From CAYJIL01 sp964370235 (GTDB lineage Bacteria; Bacteroidota; Bacteroidia; Bacteroidales; Rikenellaceae): a stretch of DNA of 13,393 bases. The stretch covers positions 1-13,393 of the forward strand of contig CAYJIL010000062.1 of NCBI GenBank assembly GCA_964370235.1. Reading direction: 5' to 3'. A program made the position numbers and the translations under genes. Positions 1 to 7,361 of the stretch are shown in pieces. Numbering within the stretch: position 1 is the first letter of the stretch; each line of letters starts with the position of its first letter. The notes beneath the pieces were generated by a model. That model did no database searches. It had not been told where the DNA came from and worked only from the letters and a program-made list of their open reading frames with translations.

Positions 1-19
1 TTTATTTGTTATGGTTGTG

Positions 20-688
20 TTAGAAATCGTATCCTAACCTTTTTGCTATTTTTATGTTAGAGTTTTCGGCTCTGGTGTTCATTTGCTCAACAACTACCGA
101 ACGCACCTCTTTGAATGGTGGAGTGTATAGGTCGAAATTCATGGCATGTAGAATTGCACTTTCGATAATGTCGATAGATGTTGCCTCGTCTATAAAGTGC
201 TTGCCATAGTTCTCGTAGCTATATTCTGTGCCCTCGATACCCTCGATGTAGAATGCCTTTTCGCTATTAATGAAAATGCGGCCAATTAGGTAACCTTCGT
301 CGCTGTTGCGATTATACTTGAATGAGTCTGCCAAAAAATTGTAAACGTTGATTATCCCCAAATATTGGTTGTCTGGCAAAGCACGATAGTATTCGTTATT
401 CTCTAGGGGGCACTCTTGCCCATAGGTGAATATGTTGGTGTGCATGGCAAAGATGAGTATGTCGCCAGCAACTTGTATTTGTGCCTCGAACTTTCCTCTG
501 TCTCTGTAATCAATCCTAATCATGCGTGCCGAAGTAATTGCGTCGTTTATTTCGCCAGTCATTTCGTGCATATATTCCTTAAGATCTTGTAGCACCTCAA
601 GAGTTTTGTTATAAACTCTCTGCTTTAGAAGAGACTTTTCCTCTATTTTTAATAAGATCTCCCTACGTTTTTGGGTGAACTCCTCCAT
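20..688 (-). CDS. Conserved-looking hypothetical protein, 222 aa
   Basis: The protein is soluble, with no signal peptide or membrane segment, so it is probably cytoplasmic. Residues 1-50 are charged and helical with heptad-like spacing, consistent with a short coiled coil. The rest is a mixed alpha/beta domain containing FEAQIQVAGDILIFAMHTNIF (in part, near 68-88), a YLGIINVYNFLADSFKYNR-like core (near 109-127), a GRIFINSEKAF strand and a C-terminal KRLGYDF. It resembles a family of about 220 aa that I remember as an uncharacterised conserved protein in Bacteroidetes; I know of no assigned function. It is transcribed divergently from the sensor-trkH pair. The ATG at 688 is supported by a -7-like box at 744-751, which gives a leader of roughly 50 nt. 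The reading frame is intact. The gene is confident, its function unknown. Confidence 0.85.
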   Translation of the reverse strand: MEEFTQKRREILLKIEEKSLLKQRVYNKTLEVLQDLKEYMHEMTGEINDAITSARMIRIDYRDRGKFEAQIQVAGDILIFAMHTNIFTYGQECPLENNEYYRALPDNQYLGIINVYNFLADSFKYNRNSDEGYLIGRIFINSEKAFYIEGIEGTEYSYENYGKHFIDEATSIDIIESAILHAMNFDLYTPPFKEVRSVVVEQMNTRAENSNIKIAKRLGYDF

Positions 689-717
689 ATTTTTGATTAT
701 ATAATTTAAATTTAGCT

Positions 718-732
718 TTGGGAATATCCCAA
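718..732 (-). promoter_or_regulatory. Inverted repeat in the leader of the 222-aa gene
   Basis: On the minus strand this reads TTGGGATATTCCCAA, two perfect 6-bp arms around a 3-nt centre. It falls just downstream of the expected transcription start of the leftward gene, so it could be an operator or a 5'-end hairpin. It is short and could be chance. Confidence 0.3.
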
Positions 733-743
733 GTGCATTGTTA

Positions 744-777
744 CAAAGTTAAAATTTTTTTTGAGAATTTCCTCCAA
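744..777 (-). promoter_or_regulatory. Candidate Bacteroides-type promoter for the 222-aa gene
   Basis: On the minus strand, TAACTTTG (744-751) matches the TAnnTTTG -7 consensus exactly. A TTGG (774-777) could serve as the -33 element, but the spacer is 22 nt, longer than the usual 19-21. The start would be near 737, about 50 nt before the ATG at 688. Confidence 0.5.
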
Positions 778-922
778 TTTATTTAAAAAATAGTAACATG
801 AATTTATGCATATAAGTTAGGCGCTTATTATTTGTAGTGTGCCCTATGTTTGGTTTGTGGCAGGGGCTACGATTTAAAGGTTAAAATATTGTCTTTATAT
901 TTTTTAATATGCCATTATAAAG

Positions 923-930
923 TATATTTG
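923..930 (+). promoter_or_regulatory. Candidate -7 box for the sensor-trkH pair
   Basis: TATATTTG matches TAnnTTTG exactly and lies 54 nt before the ATG at 985. No good TTTG or TTGG -33 element sits 19-21 nt upstream, where the sequence is a T-rich run, so the promoter is weaker evidence than the two at 3173 and 6356 or may need an activator. The leader that follows contains alternative stems (see findings). Confidence 0.45.
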
Positions 931-984
931 TAGCTAGTTTAGGGCAGTGAATGCGGTTTTGCTAGCTGCCGAAATAAAAATATT

Positions 985-1740
985 ATGGGTATTAGAAAAA
1001 GAGTAAGGTTGGGATTTTTTGCCTTAGGGCTATTGTTGCTTATTGCGGCAGTGATTTCACACTTTGAGTATGCTGCACTTAATCGTACGGTGCGAGGAAT
1101 TATTGACAGAGGTGCAACCAGTGTTGCTATGTCAAGATCGATACTCGATGTTATGGCTTCGCAGGATGCCTTGGTGCTAAAATACATGAACAATTTGGAT
1201 AGTGCTGCACTATTTACTGCTAACACCACCTTTATGGAGGATATTAACAGTGTAATGGAGCAAGTGCAACTTTCGTATCCCACCTCGCCAATGGTCGACC
1301 AGCTCAAGAGTTCGAAAAGAGATTACGAAAACGTAATCGAGGAGTTTAGAGCAGGTAGCAAAGAGGACAACATTACTTGGTATCTAACAACCTACAAACA
1401 GGGATATAGTCGATATGTAAACGCCATTAAGGAGTTTATGACCGACATACAGCAAGAATCGGTTCGAGAGATTGAGCAGTTCGACCGAGCTGCCTACCGT
1501 TCGGTAATGCAGGGGGTAATATCTATTGGGGTAGCAATGCTACTGTTGCTGGTGCTTTTCTTCTTAATAGATATATACTTTATAAAACCCGTTGTGCGCA
1601 TGTCTAAAGGGCTCAAAAACTACCTAGGCCACAACATCCCCTTTAATGTTACGGTAGAGGGGCGTGACGAAATATTTCAGCTCAAAGAGCACATCGAGCA
1701 ACTACTCAAAAATATACGTTCACTAAAAGGTAGACCATAA
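985..1740 (+). CDS. Membrane sensor-like protein, periplasmic helical domain plus HAMP, no output domain
   Basis: An inner-membrane protein of 251 aa with the front half of a chemoreceptor or histidine kinase. TM1 is near residues 9-26. A mostly helical periplasmic region (27-175) looks like a four-helix-bundle MCP-type ligand domain. TM2 is near 176-197, and a HAMP domain fills 198-249, with the usual proline after TM2 (KPVVRMSKGL) and a conserved DEI (228-230). The protein stops there: no kinase, methyl-accepting or cyclase output is present, and the stop is clean rather than a frameshift. The TAA stop and the next ATG overlap by one base (TAATG), so translation is probably coupled to trkH. 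This suggests, without proving it, that the HAMP signals directly to the transporter or to a separate partner. The domain call is fairly secure; the role is inferred. Confidence 0.8.
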   Translation: MGIRKRVRLGFFALGLLLLIAAVISHFEYAALNRTVRGIIDRGATSVAMSRSILDVMASQDALVLKYMNNLDSAALFTANTTFMEDINSVMEQVQLSYPTSPMVDQLKSSKRDYENVIEEFRAGSKEDNITWYLTTYKQGYSRYVNAIKEFMTDIQQESVREIEQFDRAAYRSVMQGVISIGVAMLLLLVLFFLIDIYFIKPVVRMSKGLKNYLGHNIPFNVTVEGRDEIFQLKEHIEQLLKNIRSLKGRP

Positions 1741-3182
1741 TGAGAGCGCACGTTATTATACGCTATATCGGTCTTGCACTACTTTGTAATGCTGTAATGA
1801 TGCTAATTTCGGCAGGTATTTCGGTAATTTATGGAGTAGATACAAGTTTCTTTCCTTTGCTACTAAGCTCGCTACTGTGTGCTATTGTGGGGCTTTTCCC
1901 GTTAATATTTGTGCCATCGGAGCTAAATATCCACACAAAAGAGAGCTTTGTAATTGTGGTTGGAGCATGGATCATCTCTTCGCTCTTTGGCATGTTTCCG
2001 TTTTTGCTTTGGGGCGGCGAGTTCGACTTGGTTAACGCATGGTTTGAGAGTGTGTCGGGATATACGACTACGGGTGCAACCATACTGCAAGATGTCGAAG
2101 CACTGCCTCATGGGCTTTTGTTTTGGCGTTCGTGTACACACGTAATTGGTGGAGCAGGTATAGTCTTGTTTGCCTTGGTAATTCTACCGTCGATGGGTAA
2201 GGCAAAAGTATCGCTCTCTAATGTCGAAATATCGTCTTTTGCAAAAGAGAACTATAATTCACGCATGCAGAAGGCTGTTTACATCATTCTTTTTGTATAT
2301 GCAATCCTAATTTTTACCGAGACAGTTGCCCTGCGCATTGCAGGAATGAACTGGTTCGATGCAATTAACCACTCGCTTTCGACCATTGCAACAGGTGGTT
2401 TTAGCACCAAGAACCTGAGCGTTGCACACTACAACAACATTTGGATTGAGGTTGTTATCACCATATACATGGTGCTGGCAGGTTTGCATTTTGGTCTTTT
2501 GTTTTCGACACTCACGGGTAAAAAGAAAAATATTTTGAGCTCCGAAGTCTCGGTATTCTATATTATAGCTACTATTGTTTCGGCTCTTTTAATCTCGCTA
2601 AACTTGTGGGACGAAGGCGTATATAGCTTTGTAGATTCGTTGAGGTATGGTATCTTTCAGCTATGTGCCATTATAACTACCACCGGTTTTGCAACTGTTG
2701 ACAGTGCTCTGTGGCCGGCTTTTTCGGTGTTAATGCTCGTGTTTATGTCTATTCAGTGTGCTTGTGCAGGTTCTACATCGGGAGGTATCAAGAGCGACCG
2801 TCTACTGTTGCTATTCAAAGCTCTAAGGGTGCGATTCTTGCAACAGCAACACCCAAATGCAATTATAACCGTTAAACTCAATAAATCGATAGTGTCGAAT
2901 GACATTATACACGCAACTCTAATTTTTGTGTGTCTATATATGCTAACACTAATAGTGGGGGCAATGGTTTTGTCGCTAATGGGAATCGACCTAATAACTA
3001 GCGTAACAGCCACCATAGCGTGTTTGGGTAATGTTGGTCCCGGTTTTGGTGATGTGAGTTCGCTAAGCAATTACTCGTCGCTGCCCGAGGCTGCAAAACT
3101 AGTGTGCTCGCTGCTAATGTTTGCAGGTCGCCTAGAGTTGTTTGGTTTTCTACAATTACTATTCATAAAGAGTTGGAAATAG
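1740..3182 (+). CDS. trkH: TrkH family potassium uptake protein
   Basis: The integral membrane, K+-translocating subunit of the Trk/Ktr superfamily. At 480 aa it has the normal TrkH length and is strongly hydrophobic. All four pore loops with their selectivity-filter glycines are visible: SGYTTTGA (106-113), STIATGGFST (214-223), TTTGFATVD (313-321) and CLGNVGPGFGDV (428-439). Family landmarks WRSCTHVIGGAGI (129-141), CAGSTSGGIK (342-351) and C-terminal GRLELFG (463-469) are also present, so it should be functional. TrkH normally works with a cytoplasmic NAD/ATP-binding TrkA ring; trkA is not adjacent here, and the neighbour is instead the HAMP protein, whose stop overlaps this ATG. TrkA must be elsewhere or replaced. 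A new promoter overlaps the 3' end, and no terminator follows the gene. Confidence 0.93.
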   Translation: MRAHVIIRYIGLALLCNAVMMLISAGISVIYGVDTSFFPLLLSSLLCAIVGLFPLIFVPSELNIHTKESFVIVVGAWIISSLFGMFPFLLWGGEFDLVNAWFESVSGYTTTGATILQDVEALPHGLLFWRSCTHVIGGAGIVLFALVILPSMGKAKVSLSNVEISSFAKENYNSRMQKAVYIILFVYAILIFTETVALRIAGMNWFDAINHSLSTIATGGFSTKNLSVAHYNNIWIEVVITIYMVLAGLHFGLLFSTLTGKKKNILSSEVSVFYIIATIVSALLISLNLWDEGVYSFVDSLRYGIFQLCAIITTTGFATVDSALWPAFSVLMLVFMSIQCACAGSTSGGIKSDRLLLLFKALRVRFLQQQHPNAIITVKLNKSIVSNDIIHATLIFVCLYMLTLIVGAMVLSLMGIDLITSVTATIACLGNVGPGFGDVSSLSNYSSLPEAAKLVCSLLMFAGRLELFGFLQLLFIKSWK

Positions 3183-3203
3183 TAGCATTTTTATTTATAT
3201 TTG
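3173..3203 (+). promoter_or_regulatory. Bacteroides-type promoter of the SPOR-nfeD-floA operon
   Basis: TTGG (3173-3176) and TATATTTG (3196-3203) are separated by 19 nt, matching the -33/-7 pattern. The -33 element lies inside the last codons of trkH. The predicted start is near 3208-3211. The motif continues as TATATTTGTGA, identical to that of the promoter at 6356. Confidence 0.65.
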
Positions 3204-3267
3204 TGAATATATCTCAACACTTTATTGGTGTGTGATTACAGAATTTGAATTATTGTTTATAATATAT

Positions 3268-4746
3268 ATGAAAGCAATTTTGTTTGTTTCTGCCTTTTTT
3301 TGTGCAGCTACCGCTTTTGCTCAACAGAGTGACAGCATTAAGATAGATTATGAAAAGATAACTGCTCAAGAGGAGAGGCTAACCTCGCAACAGGATTCGC
3401 TACAAGCACTTATTGATAGAAATAGATACCTAATGTCTACCGATCGAAAGTTGGCAAACAAAATAGGTAAAGAGATACTACTGCTTGAGGGTGAGTTGTT
3501 TGACTTGAGAGATGAGCTAGGTGTGCTTACATCAAAGAAAAACTCGCTAGAGCAGCAACTAGTACTAATGAGCATGGAGTCTGCTCAGCAAAGTAGCGAG
3601 CAAGAGTCTTTGACTCAAACAGATATGTTTGTAGAAAATGTGTCTGAGGCCAACCGCAAACTAATAGATTCATACTCTAGTATTAAATCCCAAGTTAGCT
3701 CGCTAGTAGATGTACAGCGTGGTGTCTATGCCGATTTAACAGCGACACTAGATTCGCTAAGCTTTGCAAACTCAAAGGCTCATGCCGACTCATTGCAAAC
3801 AGTTGCTCAAGGTTTACAAGAAGAATTGGTGGCAAAAGACAACCAAGTAAGAGAATTAAGCGAGAAAATATTTGACAAAAAAATCGAGATCTATACTATC
3901 ATGTTAGATAGGTTGAATGTTTCGATGGATATGCTCGATGCACTAGGGCAGCGTAGTCGCAATGTGCGTAGCGAGGAGTATGCCGCAGCCGAGAAGTTCA
4001 TAAACCCATATAGCTCAACTGTCCTATCAAAAGAGAAACTAGCTAGAGATTACGAAATTGCGCTCACTAGCGAAATGAACCTAATGAACCTTAAAGACAA
4101 GATAGAGGCTCAGGGGCGTAATGTCAACCTAGAGGCATATGATTTGCCGCTTGTGGTTGTTCCTGATTGGAATTATGTAGATTTTACCCCAATTACAATT
4201 GCAGGTAAAATTGTGCATAACTCTAAAAACCCAGTTGGCGAGATTGATATACTATCGCATGGTGACATGTATAAAATAGAGCTTGGACACTATGTTCGCA
4301 AGCAAACAAACTATGGTGTCTTTAGGCGAATATATCCTGTGTCGCTAGTAGAAGATAGTGACGGTAGCGGTGGAGTAGTGTACTATGCCGGAACATACAA
4401 AACCGAGGCCGATGCACAAAAAGATTTGGCTAGAGTTAAGCGTAGTGGTTTCTCAAAAGCAAAGCTAGCACACTGGAAAGATGGCGTACTGCTAGGTGCC
4501 GAGGTTCAAGATTCACAAAGTAGTAAATCTGCAAGCGATGGCTCAGAGCAGCTATATCGCATCGAAATCGTAGAGCTAACGGCAGGCGTGAAGGAGATAT
4601 TAGAACAACATGCACCAGATAAAGAGATTGCTCGTACGGTTGATAGCCAAGGGGTAAGTGTATTTACAATTGGCACATTCACCTCAAAGGAAACTGCCGA
4701 CGAAGTAGCACTTCGCATCGATGGTGCAAAGGTTATTCAACTATAA
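3268..4746 (+). CDS. Exported coiled-coil protein with two SPOR-like modules
   Basis: A periplasmic or envelope protein of 492 aa from the ATG at 3268. That start gives a classic signal peptide (MKAILFVSAFFCAATAFA, cleavage before QQ at 18/19). An in-frame GTG at 3232 would add 12 residues ahead of it and is less likely. Residues 25-110 and 125-280 are charged and rich in E, Q, K and L, and are predicted coiled coil. Two C-terminal repeats resemble SPOR peptidoglycan-binding modules. The first is about 335-405, with YKIELGHY, then VVYYAGTYKTEADAQKDL and a GFSKAKL strand. The second is about 429-492, with YRIEIVEL, then VFTIGTFTSKETADEV. The gene leads an operon with the NfeD-like and floA genes, suggesting a periplasmic partner of the flotillin scaffold. 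The SPOR call rests on pattern, not on a profile search. Confidence 0.75.
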   Translation: MKAILFVSAFFCAATAFAQQSDSIKIDYEKITAQEERLTSQQDSLQALIDRNRYLMSTDRKLANKIGKEILLLEGELFDLRDELGVLTSKKNSLEQQLVLMSMESAQQSSEQESLTQTDMFVENVSEANRKLIDSYSSIKSQVSSLVDVQRGVYADLTATLDSLSFANSKAHADSLQTVAQGLQEELVAKDNQVRELSEKIFDKKIEIYTIMLDRLNVSMDMLDALGQRSRNVRSEEYAAAEKFINPYSSTVLSKEKLARDYEIALTSEMNLMNLKDKIEAQGRNVNLEAYDLPLVVVPDWNYVDFTPITIAGKIVHNSKNPVGEIDILSHGDMYKIELGHYVRKQTNYGVFRRIYPVSLVEDSDGSGGVVYYAGTYKTEADAQKDLARVKRSGFSKAKLAHWKDGVLLGAEVQDSQSSKSASDGSEQLYRIEIVELTAGVKEILEQHAPDKEIARTVDSQGVSVFTIGTFTSKETADEVALRIDGAKVIQL

Positions 4747-4782
4747 TTAGGCATATTAATTAACCCAATAAATAATTGCTTT

Positions 4783-5250
4783 ATGGAGTATCTATTAATT
4801 GTTTTCTTGGTTTTACTAGGTGTATTACTTGTTGTTGCAGAGGTACTTCTATTGCCGGGTATTACATTGGCAGCCATTGGAGCTGTTGCATCGTTTATTG
4901 GTGCAATCGTAATTGCATATAACGATGCAGGTATGATGTTTGCGAGTGCTGTATTTTTGGCATCGTGTACATTAACAATTGTAGCATTATCGTTTTCGCT
5001 ACGGGCCAAAACACTTCGCAAAATTGCACTTGATAAGAGTATTAAATCTAGTGTTGCATCCGATGCCTCGGCCGAGGTAGAGATTGGTGCAGAGGGCATG
5101 TCGCTAACTCGTCTTTCGCCTATGGGTACAGTAGAGTTTGCCTCTCGCCAATACCAAGGAAGAAGTCGTGATGGCTTGATAGTACAAAAATCAAAAATTA
5201 AAGTAATCTCAATCGAAGACAATATACTTGTTGTTGAACAAATAAGCTAA
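4783..5250 (+). CDS. NfeD-like membrane protein (short form with OB-fold)
   Basis: An inner-membrane partner of flotillin-type proteins, 155 aa, the size of short NfeD1b-type proteins, with no ClpP-class protease domain. Three hydrophobic helices lie near residues 1-22, 27-45 and 52-73, including the family's ELLLPG-like turn (here VEVLLLPG-like, near 18-26). A beta-rich C-terminal domain (98-153) fits the NfeD OB-fold: GAEGMSLTRLSPMGTVEF, then DGLIVQKSKIKVISIEDN ending in LVVEQ. The gene lies 36 nt after the SPOR-like gene and 18 nt before floA, with no terminator between them, so the three are probably one transcript. NfeD proteins are known to be encoded beside SPFH proteins and to interact with them. 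The A-rich leader has no Shine-Dalgarno sequence. Confidence comes from both topology and neighbourhood. Confidence 0.85.
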   Translation: MEYLLIVFLVLLGVLLVVAEVLLLPGITLAAIGAVASFIGAIVIAYNDAGMMFASAVFLASCTLTIVALSFSLRAKTLRKIALDKSIKSSVASDASAEVEIGAEGMSLTRLSPMGTVEFASRQYQGRSRDGLIVQKSKIKVISIEDNILVVEQIS

Positions 5251-5268
5251 CTCTAAAAACAAATAGTT

Positions 5269-6273
5269 ATGAACATTGATTCGGTACTTTTAATTGGGGG
5301 AATATCTGTTGCAGGTTTCCTTATCTTAACTTATTTTATACCTATTGGTCTGTGGTTTTCTGCTGCAGTATCGGGTGTTAATATCTCTCTTTTGCAGCTA
5401 ATTCTTATGCGCTGGCGTAAAGTTCCACCATCGGTTATCGTCTCTTCGATGATTGAGGGAACAAAGGCAGGGCTTTCGATGGATGCATCGGAGCTAGAGG
5501 CTCACTACCTAGCAGGTGGTAATGTACCCAATGTAGTGCATGCCCTTGTTTCGGCACAAAAGGCAAATATTAGCCTCGATTTTAATATGGCAACTGCCAT
5601 CGACCTTGCTGGTCGTAATGTGTTTGAGGCGGTGCAAATGTCGGTTAACCCCAAGGTGATTAACACACCTCCTGTTTCGGCTGTTGCAAAGGATGGTATT
5701 CAGCTAGTGGCTAAGGCTAGGGTAACGGTGCGTGCTAGCATCAAGCAGCTAGTGGGTGGTGCAGGCGAAGAGACTATTCTTGCTCGTGTGGGCGAAGGTA
5801 TTGTTTCGTCTATTGGTTCATCGGAGAGCCACAAAACAGTGCTAGAGAATCCCGATTTTATCTCAAAAGTGGTTTTGAGCAAAGGTCTCGATGCTGGTAC
5901 AGCATTTGAGATACTATCGATTGATATTGCCGATATTGACATTGGTCGCAATATTGGAGCATTCCTACAAATGGATCAAGCCAATGCCGACAAAAACATT
6001 GCACAAGCAAAGGCAGAGGAGCGCAGAGCTATGGCGATTGCTCTTCAGCAAGAGATGAGAGCTAAGGCCGAGGAGGCTCGTGCAAAGGTAATTTTGGCCG
6101 AGAGCGAAGTGCCTTTGGCTATGGCCGAGGCGTTCCGTAATGGTAATATTGGCGTGATGGACTACTATAAGCTAAAGAACATTGAGGCAGACACAACAAT
6201 GCGTGAATCTATTGTTGCACCACGCACAAACTCATCTTCGCAAAGTAGTAGCGAGGAGCCTACAAAAAAATAG
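5269..6273 (+). CDS. floA: Flotillin-like protein FloA
   Basis: A membrane-associated scaffold protein of 334 aa, the usual FloA (YqfA) length of about 330. The N-terminus has a hydrophobic segment (7-25) and a second, re-entrant-type one (26-48) followed by the basic MRWRKVPPSVIV. The SPFH-like domain runs to about 230 and includes the characteristic NPKVINTPPVSAVAKDGIQL (127-146) and GRNIGAFLQMDQANADKNIA (226-245). Residues 235-285 form an Ala/Glu/Arg-rich coiled coil (KAEERRAMAIALQQEMRAKAEEARAK in parts) that drives oligomerisation in this family, and a Ser-rich tail ends the protein. In Bacillus, FloA organises membrane domains of reduced fluidity and is paired with an NfeD protein, as here. 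It is the last gene of its operon, followed 28 nt later by a terminator hairpin. Confidence 0.95.
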   Translation: MNIDSVLLIGGISVAGFLILTYFIPIGLWFSAAVSGVNISLLQLILMRWRKVPPSVIVSSMIEGTKAGLSMDASELEAHYLAGGNVPNVVHALVSAQKANISLDFNMATAIDLAGRNVFEAVQMSVNPKVINTPPVSAVAKDGIQLVAKARVTVRASIKQLVGGAGEETILARVGEGIVSSIGSSESHKTVLENPDFISKVVLSKGLDAGTAFEILSIDIADIDIGRNIGAFLQMDQANADKNIAQAKAEERRAMAIALQQEMRAKAEEARAKVILAESEVPLAMAEAFRNGNIGVMDYYKLKNIEADTTMRESIVAPRTNSSSQSSSEEPTKK

Positions 6274-6301
6274 ATTATATTTTTAGCAAATCATAAATGG
6301 G

Positions 6302-6333
6302 GGTGCTTCGATTAAATTCGGAGCACCTTTTTT
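6302..6333 (+). terminator. Intrinsic terminator after floA
   Basis: GGTGCTTCGA (6302-6311) and TCGGAGCACC (6318-6327) form a 10-bp stem with one G-T pair and a 6-nt loop, followed by six T residues. The orientation fits the end of the SPOR-nfeD-floA transcript. Confidence 0.88.
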
Positions 6334-6355
6334 GTAGAAAAAAATAGCGTAAAGT

Positions 6356-6386
6356 TTTGAATATTAAAAATAATATGATATATTTG
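6356..6386 (+). promoter_or_regulatory. Bacteroides-type promoter of the SPFH-RHH operon
   Basis: TTTG (6356-6359) and TATATTTG (6379-6386) with an exact 19-nt spacer match the -33/-7 consensus well. The start would be near 6391-6394, too close to the ATG at 6397 for a normal leader, so it supports the ATG at 6427 as the true start. Confidence 0.75.
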
Positions 6387-6426
6387 TGATATCAAAATGA
6401 TATTACCTAAACCAAAACTTACAACT

Positions 6427-7347
6427 ATGAATCAACGACAATCTAGCCCCGAGCATACGTTCTCGGGCACTAAGCTACCTGGCTTTGCAGCACTAGCTTT
6501 TCAACTATTTTTATTGGTATCGATAATTTATGTTCTTGTTAATTTGCCATTCTCGGCATTTAAGGCAATATACCTTATCGTAATCACGATTTCGTTTTTT
6601 ATATTTTCGGCAGGTTATTTGCTCATAGAACCAAACAATGTCAGAGTGCTTACTTTCTTTGGTAAATATGTTGGTACAATAAAAGATAATGGTTTCTTTT
6701 GGATTAATCCTCTTATCACAAAAACTAAATTAACGCTTAGAGCACGCAACCAAGATATTGCCCCCATCAAAGTTAACGACAAGGCAGGTAATCCTGTAAT
6801 GATTGGTCTAATGCTAGTATGGCGAGTTAAGGATACTTACAAAGCTATGTTCGATATCGATAATCAAGGTGCTAATCTACTTCAACGAATGAGCGTATAT
6901 CAAAACTTTGTGAGTGTACAGAGCGATGCTGCTCTTCGCAACCTTGCAGGCGAATATGCCTATGACAACAACGAAGTAAGCGATGAAGTTACACTTCGTT
7001 CGGGTGGTGAACTAATTAATGACCGACTAGAGGTAGAGCTTAACGAAAGGCTAGATATGGCAGGAATTGAGGTTGTAGAGGCAAGAATCAACTATTTGGC
7101 ATATGCTCCCGAGATTGCAGCAATAATGCTGCGTAGACAGCAAGCAACAGCTATTATAGCGGCACGAGAGAAGATTGTAGAGGGTGCTGTGGGAATGGTG
7201 CAGTTAGCACTTGACAAGCTAGCAACCGACAACATTGTAGATTTAGATGACGACAAAAAAGCTGCTATGGTAAGCAATCTATTGGTTGTACTTTGTGGCG
7301 AAGATAACGCTCAACCAATAGTTAACACAGGAACATTACACCAATAA
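6427..7347 (+). CDS. SPFH/Band 7 (slipin-like) membrane protein
   Basis: A membrane scaffold protein of 306 aa, distinct from FloA. Two N-terminal hydrophobic helices lie near residues 19-40 and 45-66. The SPFH domain (about 66-225) includes PNNVRVLTFFGKYVGTIKDN, a GFFWINPL turn, the VMIGLMLVWRVKD strand region and LNERLDMAGIEVVEARINYL. The tail has YAPEIAAIMLRRQQATAIIA, an AREKIVEGAV helix and a conserved end (AAMVSNLLVVLCGEDNAQPIVN). The family is widespread in bacteria and commonly sits next to a small ribbon-helix-helix gene, as it does here, 14 nt downstream. An in-frame ATG at 6397 would add ten residues but lies only about 5 nt after the predicted transcription start, so 6427 is preferred. 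Its molecular role is not established; membrane quality control or domain organisation is inferred from SPFH relatives. Confidence 0.88.
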   Translation: MNQRQSSPEHTFSGTKLPGFAALAFQLFLLVSIIYVLVNLPFSAFKAIYLIVITISFFIFSAGYLLIEPNNVRVLTFFGKYVGTIKDNGFFWINPLITKTKLTLRARNQDIAPIKVNDKAGNPVMIGLMLVWRVKDTYKAMFDIDNQGANLLQRMSVYQNFVSVQSDAALRNLAGEYAYDNNEVSDEVTLRSGGELINDRLEVELNERLDMAGIEVVEARINYLAYAPEIAAIMLRRQQATAIIAAREKIVEGAVGMVQLALDKLATDNIVDLDDDKKAAMVSNLLVVLCGEDNAQPIVNTGTLHQ

Positions 7348-7361
7348 CATACATCATAACA

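Noticed and set aside
3232..3267. GTG start 12 codons upstream of the SPOR-like gene
   Set aside because: It would place MITEFELLFIIY before a textbook signal peptide, whereas the ATG at 3268 gives a normal basic-hydrophobic-AFA cleavage pattern.
4737..5222. 161-aa open frame antisense to the NfeD-like gene
   Set aside because: The composition (Ser/Thr/Ala/Ile-rich) is a typical mirror of a hydrophobic coding frame, and the plus-strand NfeD-like protein is clearly real.
6397..6426. ATG at 6397 as the start of the SPFH protein
   Set aside because: It lies only a few bases after the predicted transcription start of a near-consensus promoter; the ATG at 6427 leaves a normal leader and keeps the whole conserved protein.
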